In this document: positions 1-8,929 of the stretch, piece after piece
Layout of the letters: each line of letters starts with the position of its first letter
How positions within the stretch are numbered: the first letter of the stretch is position 1
NCBI GenBank assembly: GCA_029298735.1
Contig: JANSLP010000102.1
Location: 32,305-96,304, forward strand
Length of the DNA stretch: 64,000 nucleotides
Direction: 5' to 3'
Origin: Ophiostoma sp. CBS 140.51
Lineage: Eukaryota; Ascomycota; Sordariomycetes; Ophiostomatales; Ophiostomataceae
Notes under the pieces: model-generated
Seen by the model: the letters and a program-made list of their open reading frames with translations, nothing else
Told to the model about the DNA's origin: nothing
Database searches by the model: none
Program-made: the position numbers and the translations under genes

Positions 1-2658
1 AAAGTCTTTGTCGACATGCAGCGCCTCAAGCACATGGGCCGCATCATCAAAGCCCTCAGGGTCGGCCCGGCCTGGCTGCCACCGTCGGTTGGTCTCCAAG
101 AATCGTATGGATTGCCGCCCCGCGAACTCGCCGACGAGCTCGTCGAGTGCTACCTGCGCAGCACTGAGAGTGTCTACCGTATTCTGCACGTGCCCATGTT
201 CCGCCGCGAATATGAGGCTCTGTGGCAGGCCTTGGGTGCCGGTAACCCCTTGACAAAAGCCGACATGGCGTTCTTGGTGCAGCTCAAGCTTGTCCTGGCC
301 ATTGGCTTTGCTACCCATCGCGACCATATTGCCCTCCGCACCCGCGCCGTGCGCTGGTTCTATGCCGCCCAGGCCTGGTTCGCCGAGCCCGAGTACAAGG
401 CCCATCTGACCATGCAGGTGCTGCAGATCCATATGCTGCTGCTGTTTGCACGTGAAGCCACTGGTATTGGTGGTGCCCTCATCTGGATTTCGGTGGGTGA
501 TCTTGTGCGGTCGGCCGTGTATATGGGCCTGCACCGCGACCCGGACCGGCTGCCTAAACGCATGAGCCGTCTAGCCGCCGAGATGCGTCGTCGCTTGTGG
601 AACACCATTCTAGAGCTTGTTGTCGCCTCGAGCCTCGATGCTGGTGGACCGGCCATGTTGTCCGTGACAGACTTTGACGCCCGCCCGCCCAGTAACATTG
701 ACGACGAGGCCCTCGAAGAGAGCGTGCTGGCCGAGACGGCTGCGGCCAAGGCGGCTGCCAATACCGGTAATGGTGGTGCTGCCAAAGCCTCACTGGCGGC
801 AACAGGAAAACACTCGCTTCAACGTCTAAGTGGCCTCGAGTCGGCTAATATCACGGTCACCCAGAAAGCTGATCCCCGCGCTGCGCCCAACAACTGGGCT
901 AAAGAGATTTATGTTGATGACGGCGCCGGTATGCGCGGTGTACCCGAGCCCGCATCAGCGGCCGAGCTGCTTGAGCAGGAGAAACGTGGTGATGGCGAGT
1001 GGCTCAGCAGTGGCGTGGGCGTCAACAAGATGGACCGTCTTGGAGATGACAGCAATGGACGTTTAGGCTGGCAAAAGAAGGTCTATGTCGAAGAGAGGGA
1101 GAGAGAGAGAGGTACATCGCGTCCGCGTGAGCCACCGCCACAAATTTGCGTTGGTTTGCGAAATGCGCGTGATGATACACCCCAGGGCCGGCCCGGCGAT
1201 GGCGACGAAGACAAAAAGTCAGACAAGAATGGCGGTGCCTCCCGTTCTGCTGTGGCCAATGCCGACTACTCGCCTGGTGCGCCTCGACCTTCGCACAAGT
1301 TCACTAGCATGTCGGTGGCTGTCGCTCTGCGCAAGACGCTGCCTTTGCGACTGGCCATTTGCAAGTTTTTGAATGACATGGGTCTGCCAGGCACGTATGC
1401 TGACACCCTGCGCCTCGACAGCCAGTTCCGCATGGCCTTCCGTGAGCTGTTTGACACCTTGCAAGAGTACAATGCGGCATCAAAAGCAGACCAGCCGCCC
1501 TCACCGGCACGCTGTACAGAAGATGATCCTGAGTCTGCCCCCTCGCCGCCACGGCCTATGCTCGACCACTATGCAGTCTCCGTGTTGCGCCTCATCATGC
1601 GGCACTACCTGCTGTGCCTGCACATTCCATTCTTTGGTGCCTCTATGCAGGAAGACAAGGCCTATGCTTACTCGCGCCGTGTTGTCGGTGATACAGCAGT
1701 ACGCGTCTGGCACACCTGTTGCCCGGGTATCGTGGACACGAGCATCTCCACCATTGACGCCGCTGACTTTGCCGCCGATGAAGCTCGCCAGGCGCAAGCA
1801 AACTCGTCGTCTGCGACTCCAAAGCCTGGCCGAACATTTGTCGACCCCGCTCTCCTCCGCCAGACCATGCTCGGTGCCGGTGCTTTGCGGCGTCTGGCTA
1901 TGCAGGCTAGTTTGTTGGTCGCCGCTGAGGCCAAGTTCCAGCTCGTGGAAGACGACACCGATACGGCCGCAACGCCAGGTGATCCCACAACCGGTGGCCG
2001 CGCTCCTATCCGTCCAGACTTGTTGGCCATCATCGAGGCCGCCTCGCACTGGTGCCTCCGCAGTATTGAGGCCGGCGAGACCAACTTCAAGGGCTATCTG
2101 CTGTGGAGACTGATCGAAAAGCAGCTCGACGGCATGCGTCGTGGCATGATGGCAGCGCCCACGGCCACGGCTGCTTCACGCACGAATTTGGCCCGCGAGC
2201 TCGTCCAGGGCGCCGAAGAAGCCGAGCAGCTGTGCATGCCGATTTTGGAGGGCATGATGTCCCGGGGTATCCAGGAAGCTGCTGCGTCGGCGTCGTCGAC
2301 GGGTGGTGGTGTGTGCGGTCCGGGCACCGAAGTTCATAACTTGATTCGTATGTGCCGCATCGAAGACTGTTCATGCCAGAGCATGTATCGACAGCATCTG
2401 CAGCAGCAGCAGGAGCAGCAGCAGCAACAGGCGCTCGAAGCGGCACAGCTGGCCGAGCAGCAACAGCAGCTGCAAAACATGTCCACACAGGCACCGTTCA
2501 TGCCTGGCATTCAGCCGTCAATGGATCCCATGTCAATGGACTTTACCGTTGACAATTGGGAATTCATCATGCCGGACGCGCAGTCGCTCAATATCGGTAG
2601 TGGCGAGCCGTTGAGCTGGCTGTTCAACGGCGAGTCAACTCAGGGAATACTGTGGTAG
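1..2658 (+). CDS. Fungal-specific (Zn2Cys6-type) transcription factor, 3' part
   Basis: Partial gene: the frame is open from the first base, so the N-terminus, where a Zn2Cys6 DNA-binding cluster would lie, is outside the window. The visible ~885 residues begin in a 'fungal_trans' regulatory domain (PF04082-like): the LADELVECYL..ESVYRILHVPMFRREYEALW region, then long helical segments and DLVRSAVYMGLHRDPDRLP, a hallmark of the family. A low-complexity charged linker (about residues 230-430) splits the domain. The C-terminus has Gln-rich runs (near 2395-2480) and an acidic/aromatic tail typical of activation regions. It is presumably a nuclear transcription activator; the target genes cannot be told from sequence. 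The first ATG (16) is internal, not the start. Family assignment is strong, the identity of the specific regulator unknown. Confidence 0.8.
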   Translation, partial: KVFVDMQRLKHMGRIIKALRVGPAWLPPSVGLQESYGLPPRELADELVECYLRSTESVYRILHVPMFRREYEALWQALGAGNPLTKADMAFLVQLKLVLAIGFATHRDHIALRTRAVRWFYAAQAWFAEPEYKAHLTMQVLQIHMLLLFAREATGIGGALIWISVGDLVRSAVYMGLHRDPDRLPKRMSRLAAEMRRRLWNTILELVVASSLDAGGPAMLSVTDFDARPPSNIDDEALEESVLAETAAAKAAANTGNGGAAKASLAATGKHSLQRLSGLESANITVTQKADPRAAPNNWAKEIYVDDGAGMRGVPEPASAAELLEQEKRGDGEWLSSGVGVNKMDRLGDDSNGRLGWQKKVYVEERERERGTSRPREPPPQICVGLRNARDDTPQGRPGDGDEDKKSDKNGGASRSAVANADYSPGAPRPSHKFTSMSVAVALRKTLPLRLAICKFLNDMGLPGTYADTLRLDSQFRMAFRELFDTLQEYNAASKADQPPSPARCTEDDPESAPSPPRPMLDHYAVSVLRLIMRHYLLCLHIPFFGASMQEDKAYAYSRRVVGDTAVRVWHTCCPGIVDTSISTIDAADFAADEARQAQANSSSATPKPGRTFVDPALLRQTMLGAGALRRLAMQASLLVAAEAKFQLVEDDTDTAATPGDPTTGGRAPIRPDLLAIIEAASHWCLRSIEAGETNFKGYLLWRLIEKQLDGMRRGMMAAPTATAASRTNLARELVQGAEEAEQLCMPILEGMMSRGIQEAAASASSTGGGVCGPGTEVHNLIRMCRIEDCSCQSMYRQHLQQQQEQQQQQALEAAQLAEQQQQLQNMSTQAPFMPGIQPSMDPMSMDFTVDNWEFIMPDAQSLNIGSGEPLSWLFNGESTQGILW

Positions 2659-3675
2659 TGCGGTGATGTGGTGGGAGTGGTGGTGGCCAGTAATCGAATA
2701 TAGATAGATAGATACCCTCTTGTTGTATGATAGAATACTTAGACTCCTTTTTGTTATCATTTTTGAGCCCCTTTTCACAATGTTTGATTCCTGACTTTCG
2801 CACCTTCCTTGACCTCAACGACGATCCCGAGCAGTGATTCCAGTAAGGTACCTTGGCCCATTGCACTTTCTCCTTTTAGCATACACCAACCACCGTTTGG
2901 GCGGATCGCAGCGCCTTAATTCCGTCCGCCAGAAGCGCTCAATGGTGGTGTGCACCCACCAAAAAGTACAAAACAGTGACAGAAAAAAGGCACACCACAC
3001 AGGGGTCAGCAGGGAAATAGTGGGTCCTTTCGCTTGCTATTGTCGCTTCCTTTTGTCACTTCTCTCTGCACTGTGGCCGGGGACACTAAACCGTTTCCCA
3101 CGTTTTTAGTGGAGCCCTTTTTGGGCCCTTTCCCAGCCTGGCCGTGTCGCTCCTTCCCCCGCACCCACGGGCGAACCACACCCTTGCGCAAGCTTCCCAA
3201 CAAGTAGGAAAGAGGCGCACCAGTACACCCCACCTGCGCCTTCCCACACTACGACAGAACTACCTCGACAGAACTACGACGCACTGTCTCCTGCCTCTTC
3301 TGGGCCGTTCTGCAGCGGACCTGCGACGTTCGACCTCCTCTTTCGACTGTCTCCTTCCTCTCCTCTTTCTCCCACTCTTTTTGTCTTCTCTCTTCTCTCT
3401 TTTCTCTTCTCTCCTCATTCTCACCATCTCACGTCTTGTTCGACAACACCCCGAGCGCATTGCTGGCATTCCGCTCCGATAAGCGACCATCCTCCGAAAC
3501 CGCGCAATTATCGATTTGTCGGTCTTTTTTCGTCCCATTCCCCGGCGTTGGCGGACCCCCTCCTCCTTCTGGGCGGCCAGTCGGCCACCTCGACCTTTCT
3601 TCTTTTCAGAATCCTCTTCTAATTTTGGCCCGACCCTCTCGACGACATCTCACCACCTGAGCTCCCACATCCGCC
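2659..3675. other. Intergenic: 3' end of transcription factor gene and leader of WDR48-like gene
   Basis: No supported gene. The right part (about 3310-3430) is strongly pyrimidine-rich on the plus strand, with runs of TCTCTTTTCTC. This is typical of filamentous-fungal promoters and 5' leaders and probably belongs to the gene starting at 3676. Confidence 0.6.
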
Positions 3676-6600
3676 ATGGCGTCCAAGAAAACCCGCCAGA
3701 GGATCAGCTATGGTACGCCCGCCTCGGTGCCTTTTTGCCGCCCTCCCTGATAGCTTAAAATGGCGCTGCCTTTCGGAAATCCAGCCTTGCTAACAACTCG
3801 TAGTCCTCGAAGATGCTCGGTCCCTTGGCCACCGTCTCGGTGTCAATGGCCTCGCTGTCGACAGTGAGAACAATATCCTGTGAGTAGACTGGCCGGCCGA
3901 CCTCATACTATGCGCATTTGTGCGCCCAAACCACCAACGATAGCAGGCTTCTATCAAGACTTTGTCGGCCCCGGACTAACTTGCTTTCTTCTTTTCCTCC
4001 TTGGCAGGTACTCTGGTGGTCGCGACGGCGTAGTCTGCGCCTGGGACCTGCACCTCGACAAGCCGACGACAGCGCCCGCCAAACCCGACGACTCGGCCTC
4101 CTCCTCGAACGACGACGGCTCAAAGAAGTCCGAACCCGCCGCTCGCCCACACATCCAGACCGCCGTCTCCCGCGCCCAGACACAGGCTCATACCCACTGG
4201 ATCAACGACATTGCCCTCGCCCAGAGCAACTCCGCCCTCGTCACCGCTTCTAGCGACCTGCTCGTCAAGATCTGGCGTCCCCGCGAAGGCGACAACGACG
4301 ACGAGCCCGCCATCCTGGGCAAGCATGACGACTACGTCAAGTGTGTAGCCTCGCCCGGTCGGCAGTCGACCTGGGTCGCCTCGGGTGGTCTGGACCGCCG
4401 TATCTGCCTCTGGGATCTGCAGGGCAACGGCAAGATCCTCGAGATTGACGTCAGCGGCCAGGAGCATGCAGAGAAAGGCTCTGTGTACGCCCTGCGCGCC
4501 AATCACAACGTCCTGGCTAGCGGCGGTCCCGAGTCAACTGTACGTCTTTGGGATCCCCGCGCTGGCGGCAAGAACATTACCAAGTTTGTCGGCCACACTG
4601 ACAATGTGCGCGCCATTCTCGTCAACGACTCGGGCGACACGATTATGACTGCCAGTTCCGATCAAACCGTCAAAGTGTGGAGCGTCACTGCCGGTCGCTG
4701 TATGCACACCCTGACCATGCACAACGACAGCGTCTGGTCGCTGTACTCGGACGCGCCCGACCTGAGCGTCTTTTACAGCAGCGATCGCTCTGGCCTGATC
4801 GTCAAGACGGACGTCCGCGGCAGCCTCAACGACTGGGACAATGGCCTGTCCGTCGCCGTGGCCCAGGAGCACAACAGCATCAGCAAGGTCGTGGCCAGCA
4901 ACGGCTACATCTGGACGGCTACCTCCAGCTCGTCCATCAACCGTTGGGCCGACGTCAACACCGACGAAGACACCGCCGCCGCCGCCGCCGCCGCCCAGCC
5001 GCCTCGGCCGTTCTCACCTTCAAGCGAGACGCACCGCCCGCACAGCTCGTCCGTTTCGACCGTCAAGCCTGCACCACGCACGGTCCCCGCCGACATCCCC
5101 GCCAAGTCGATCCTGCGTATCTCCAACACGGCCATCTTCCCTGTCGCAGCCGGCGCTACTCCCAGCAGCCCTGTCGCTGGTGCCGCCGACGGCGCCGCGG
5201 GCAGTCCTCCCGGCCCGGGCATCAACCGCAAGGGCTTCGAGGTCGTCACCAATGGCGATATTACACCTGAAGCCGTGGAGCCTGTGCGCCAGCTACCCAT
5301 CGAAACAATCGAAGGCAACTTTGGTCTGGTCAAGCACCGTCTGCTCAACGACCGTCGTCGTGTGCTGACACTCGATACGGCCGGCGAGGTGATTCTGTGG
5401 GACATTATTGCCTGCAAGCAGATCCGCCAGTTTGGCAAGCGCCACTTGGAGGATGTCGAGCCCGAAGTCAACACGACCGAGGCTGTGGCGCCCTGGTGCT
5501 CTGTCGATGTCAGTTCCGGCCAGCTTACCGTCGTGCTCGAGCAGTACAACTGCTTCGATGCCGAAATGTACGCGGACGAACTCGAGGATGCTGGTGGTGA
5601 AAAGAAGGACGGTGCTGTCGAATTCCGCGAGGACCAGCGCATCAACCTGGGCAAGTGGGTGCTGCGGTACCTGTTTGCCAAACTCATTGACGAGGAGGTG
5701 CGCCGCGACGAGACCCACCGTGCGAAGCTCAACGAGACCGTCGAGAAGCGCATCCAGGCCGCAGCGGCCGCCAGCAAGGTCAGTATGCTCGATGTAGGGC
5801 TGTCCCCCGCGGCCGCCAACGGCGACTCGCCCAAGGCAGGGAACGTTCCGCCGACACCCGGTATCGGCCTAGCTACGCCTCTGCCGCCAGCATCGACCCT
5901 GCCATCAGGTGTTACACCGGGTGGCAGCGAGAAGGAGGATTACTTCTCCAATGCCATCACATCCGTCGAGCCCACGACGCCCGGGCCTGGTGCTCTGCGG
6001 CCAGGGCAAACACCTGCAGCCGAGACACCCGCATCGACAGCTGCCGCCGATGCTGCAGCCAAGGAAAAGGAAGCTGCCGCTGCCGCTGCCGCCACGGCTG
6101 GTAAGGGCTTCGGCAAGAAGATCCGCCTGGGCATGTCGTTCAAGAAGGGCAACCGCTCGGCATCGACCAGCGTGCCCGAGAAGCCGGCCGCTGCAGCCAA
6201 CGTGGCCGACGCGAACAAGGCTGGCGGCGCCAGTGGCACCGGTGCTGCGGCAGGCGAGGACAAGTCCGAGTCCGCCTCGAGCCATGAGAAGGAAGTCGAC
6301 GACTGCTTTGTGGGCGCCGTGCAGCGCATGCACAACGACTACGAGAAGCAGCTGACCGACAACCCGGACCGTTTGGTGGTGTCGCGCATGCACCCGTGCC
6401 AGCCCGACGAGGCGCCTGTGCTGCACATCCCGGCCAAGACCAAGGTCATCATCCAAGAAGAGCTCACGGGCGGCAGCATCGAGCTGTACCGCGGTACCGT
6501 CGGCGGACTGGGCCAGCCGAGCCATGTGGACAAGATTGAGCGGGTGGCGCCTATGTGGCTGGGCGAGGCGATTCTGGCCAACGCAGCAGTCATTAAGGAG

Positions 6601-7262
6601 TCAACTAAGATTTCATTCCTTCTGCTGCCGTACCGCGACGAATTGCCGGCCCTGGCTGCGCCCGACGGCAGCAACCGGCTGAATGCGAACCGCATGCTGC
6701 GTGTCAAGAAGATTCTGGCGTACGTGGCCGAGAAGTTGGAGCAACCTGCGCCAGTTCCGGCACCGGCACCGGCACCTGTCCCGGCGGCGATCCCGCCCAC
6801 TGTGGCCGAAGAGGCCGAGGAGGGCGACGCAGCCCCGGCTGCAGCAGTTGCCGATGTGCCCACACCCACTCCTGCTGCACCCGAGCCGGAAGAGTCGCTC
6901 AAGGCTGAGGAGTACCTCGAACTCTACTGCAACGAGCAGGTATGTATTCTCTTCTCTAGGTATTATTTTTCTTTCATTTACTAACGTTTCAGCGCCTTCC
7001 TCATGCAATGAGTCTGGCTACGGTCCGGGCACACATCTGGAAGAACAGCAACGACATTCTGCTGTACTACAAGTCCAACGGCCGCAAGAAGCTGGCGACG
7101 GCTGCTGAGGTCGCAGCGGCAGCGGCAGCAGCACAAGCAGCAGCAGCCGCGGCCGCAGCTGCCAACGGCGAGAGCGCGGCATCTACCGAAGAAGCTGCTG
7201 CTGCTGACGATGCCACGCCTGGTGCGATTCCGGCTGCACCGGCAGCAACTGCTGCGGCGTAA
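3676..7262 (+). CDS. WD40-repeat protein, WDR48/UAF1 (S. pombe Bun107) family, DUF3337 C-terminus
   Basis: Proposed exons are 3676-3712, 3804-3879, 4008-6939 and 6993-7262, giving 1104 aa; phases agree at each junction and introns show CTAAC branch points. An N-terminal beta-propeller carries WD repeats (YSGGRDGVVCAWDL, TASSDLLVKIW, VASGGLDRRICLWDL, LASGGPESTVRLWDP, MTASSDQTVKVWSV), then low-complexity Ala/Pro/Ser linkers. The C-terminal DUF3337 module (NRLNANRMLRVKKIL... EEYLELYCNEQ... RAHIWKNSNDILLYYK) is the ubiquitin-like end of WDR48. Known family members bind and activate USP1/USP12/USP46 or yeast Ubp9-type deubiquitinases; the same role is inferred here. The tiny first exon encodes MASKKTRQRISY and was chosen because it joins in phase to VLEDARSLGHRLGVNGLAVD, a typical start of this family. 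The last ~60 residues are Ala-rich. Confidence 0.88.
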
Positions 7263-7634
7263 GACAACGAGTGCTCGTTGTCACGTCACGTACATAAAAA
7301 AGGAGGCTTCGTTGTTTGTTTTGTTGTGCTCGACTTTGTCGTAATAATTTTGGATTATCTAGTTGGAAGTTTTGATTTCGTTTTTGGTGTTGTTTGTACG
7401 CTTTTGAATATCTCACGCTCGTTTATGTTTGTTTTTGGTCTTTTCATGCGAGTTGTTCTCTTGCTGTCCCATCTCTTCCTCTTCGATCGTTTTGGACATA
7501 TTCCTTTGCTTGCTTTACTCAAACGCTCTTTAATTTTTGTATATACAGGCACGGGAACTCGAGTCCCGAATGCAAATTGCTATTGTACACTTTTGGATCT
7601 CATGCCGTGTTGATATCAGTCGTCGCCTCGCCGT
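7263..7634. other. Convergent 3' untranslated regions
   Basis: T-rich stretch between the tail-to-tail WDR48-like gene and SAM carrier gene; nothing else seen. The spacing suggests the two 3' UTRs lie close together or overlap. Confidence 0.6.
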
Positions 7635-8477
7635 CTATAAGTCTATCCTTGACTTGTCGTCCGAGTTACTCCCATGCCGTGTGCCGACAAAGTTGACCAC
7701 CCACTGGTAGCTGCCCAAGAAGATGGCGCCGCCGATGCTGATCCAAGTGACTCGCGGTCCCAGTCCAGCGAAAAAGGCACTCGCGCCCTGCTCGGCCATG
7801 ATGCTGCGCACCATTGTGGCCAGCGACTGCCGCTCCGTGCTCAGCATGATGCGCGTCTTGAGCACGTCGAGCGGCGTCGTTGCCGCCGCCGCAATACCAC
7901 CCGCCAGACTGCCAAAAGCAGCACTTTCGAAGGCCGACACTTCTTGGCCATTCTTTGTCCCGCGCCGCCACGCCTTCATCGCCTCCCACAGCGGGAACTG
8001 CACGACAGTAAAGGGCACCTCCCTCAAAATAGTGGCACCCCATCCCCGGTACAAGTTGCTAAAGACACTGGGTCCCCGCAAAATGGCAGCGAGCGCCTGT
8101 GCCGACGACGCAAACTGGCCCGCCTGGGCGCGCTGCTTGACGACCTCGGTAGGCACGCGAACGGCGCACGCGGCAATCTCACCGAGCGAGGCGGCCAGCA
8201 TGTGTGTGTAGGCGGAGCCGCTTCCAAAGGAGGGGCCATTGGTGTTGTGGCCGAGAGCGTGCTTGACACTCTCGTAGGTGACAAAGAACAGGGCCGCACC
8301 GGGCGCAGAGCCGACGACGGCACTGCCGACACCGCGGTAGATACCCGAGAAGCCGCCGCTGGCCCAGAAGCCGGGACCAGCCTGCAGGCGGGTCTTGAGC
8401 GTGTCGAGGGGGAAGAGGCTGAGGTCGACCGACGTGCCCGCGACGGCGCCGGCCAGCAGCGCAGTGGAGTAGTCCAT
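7635..8477 (-). CDS. PET8: Mitochondrial S-adenosylmethionine carrier (SLC25A26/Pet8 family)
   Basis: Single-exon gene of 280 aa, the normal length for mitochondrial carriers. Three Solcar repeats are visible with signature motifs PLDTLKTR, PTEVVKQR and PLDVLKTR, each followed by the usual GxxxG-rich helices. The start MDYSTALLAGAVAGTSVDLSLFPLDTLKTRL matches SAM carriers. The family exchanges cytosolic S-adenosylmethionine for mitochondrial S-adenosylhomocysteine across the inner membrane, supplying mitochondrial methyltransferases, biotin and lipoate synthesis. The same frame stays open for about 150 codons upstream, with an ATG near 8815, but that extension is basic low-complexity sequence without carrier homology, so the ATG at 8477 is preferred. 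It is head-to-head with the TilS-like gene. Confidence 0.88.
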   Translation of the reverse strand: MDYSTALLAGAVAGTSVDLSLFPLDTLKTRLQAGPGFWASGGFSGIYRGVGSAVVGSAPGAALFFVTYESVKHALGHNTNGPSFGSGSAYTHMLAASLGEIAACAVRVPTEVVKQRAQAGQFASSAQALAAILRGPSVFSNLYRGWGATILREVPFTVVQFPLWEAMKAWRRGTKNGQEVSAFESAAFGSLAGGIAAAATTPLDVLKTRIMLSTERQSLATMVRSIMAEQGASAFFAGLGPRVTWISIGGAIFLGSYQWVVNFVGTRHGSNSDDKSRIDL

Positions 8478-8929
8478 GGCAGCCGTGGAAGTTGGAGAAG
8501 TTGAGGAGAAAAGAAGCGAGATGAGCGCTTCCGCTCCGTTTTCTTTTGGAAGTGGCTGTCTTTTTGTTCTGTTGTGTCGCGTGCGAAGGTAAGCTCGGTG
8601 GAAAGCTCCGTCATCGCAACTCCGAAAATATGCTGAAAGGTCTCCACTTTTATTTTTCGAGAACTTCCTAATCCGACCTCCAACGGCGACCCCCAAAACC
8701 CCAAAAACGGCTGTTGTCAACAACCTGCAGCTGAAAATTTCTCCGTCCGGCCTCGAATGTACGAGGAGGTAGCGGCCGACCTCAATTAAGACCTCTTCGA
8801 CCGTCTCCCACCCCATTGGCACTCCTGACACGCGATCAATCCGAAAAGCCGTACCTTGACCTCTACCTTGACCTCGATTGCGACCCCTCCTCCTCCTCTC
8901 GTTTTGTACCGCCTTTGCGCGCTTCCCCA
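8478..8929. promoter_or_regulatory. Shared divergent promoter region (SAM carrier / TilS-like gene)
   Basis: About 450 bp between two divergent start codons, with no separate gene. Both products are predicted or plausible mitochondrial proteins, so a bidirectional promoter is plausible; no specific operator was recognised. Confidence 0.5.

Noticed and set aside
8478..8815. N-terminal extension of the SAM carrier to an ATG near 8815
   Set aside because: The added residues are low-complexity and basic, lack carrier features, and overlap the divergent promoter; carriers of this family start close to the first helix as at 8477.
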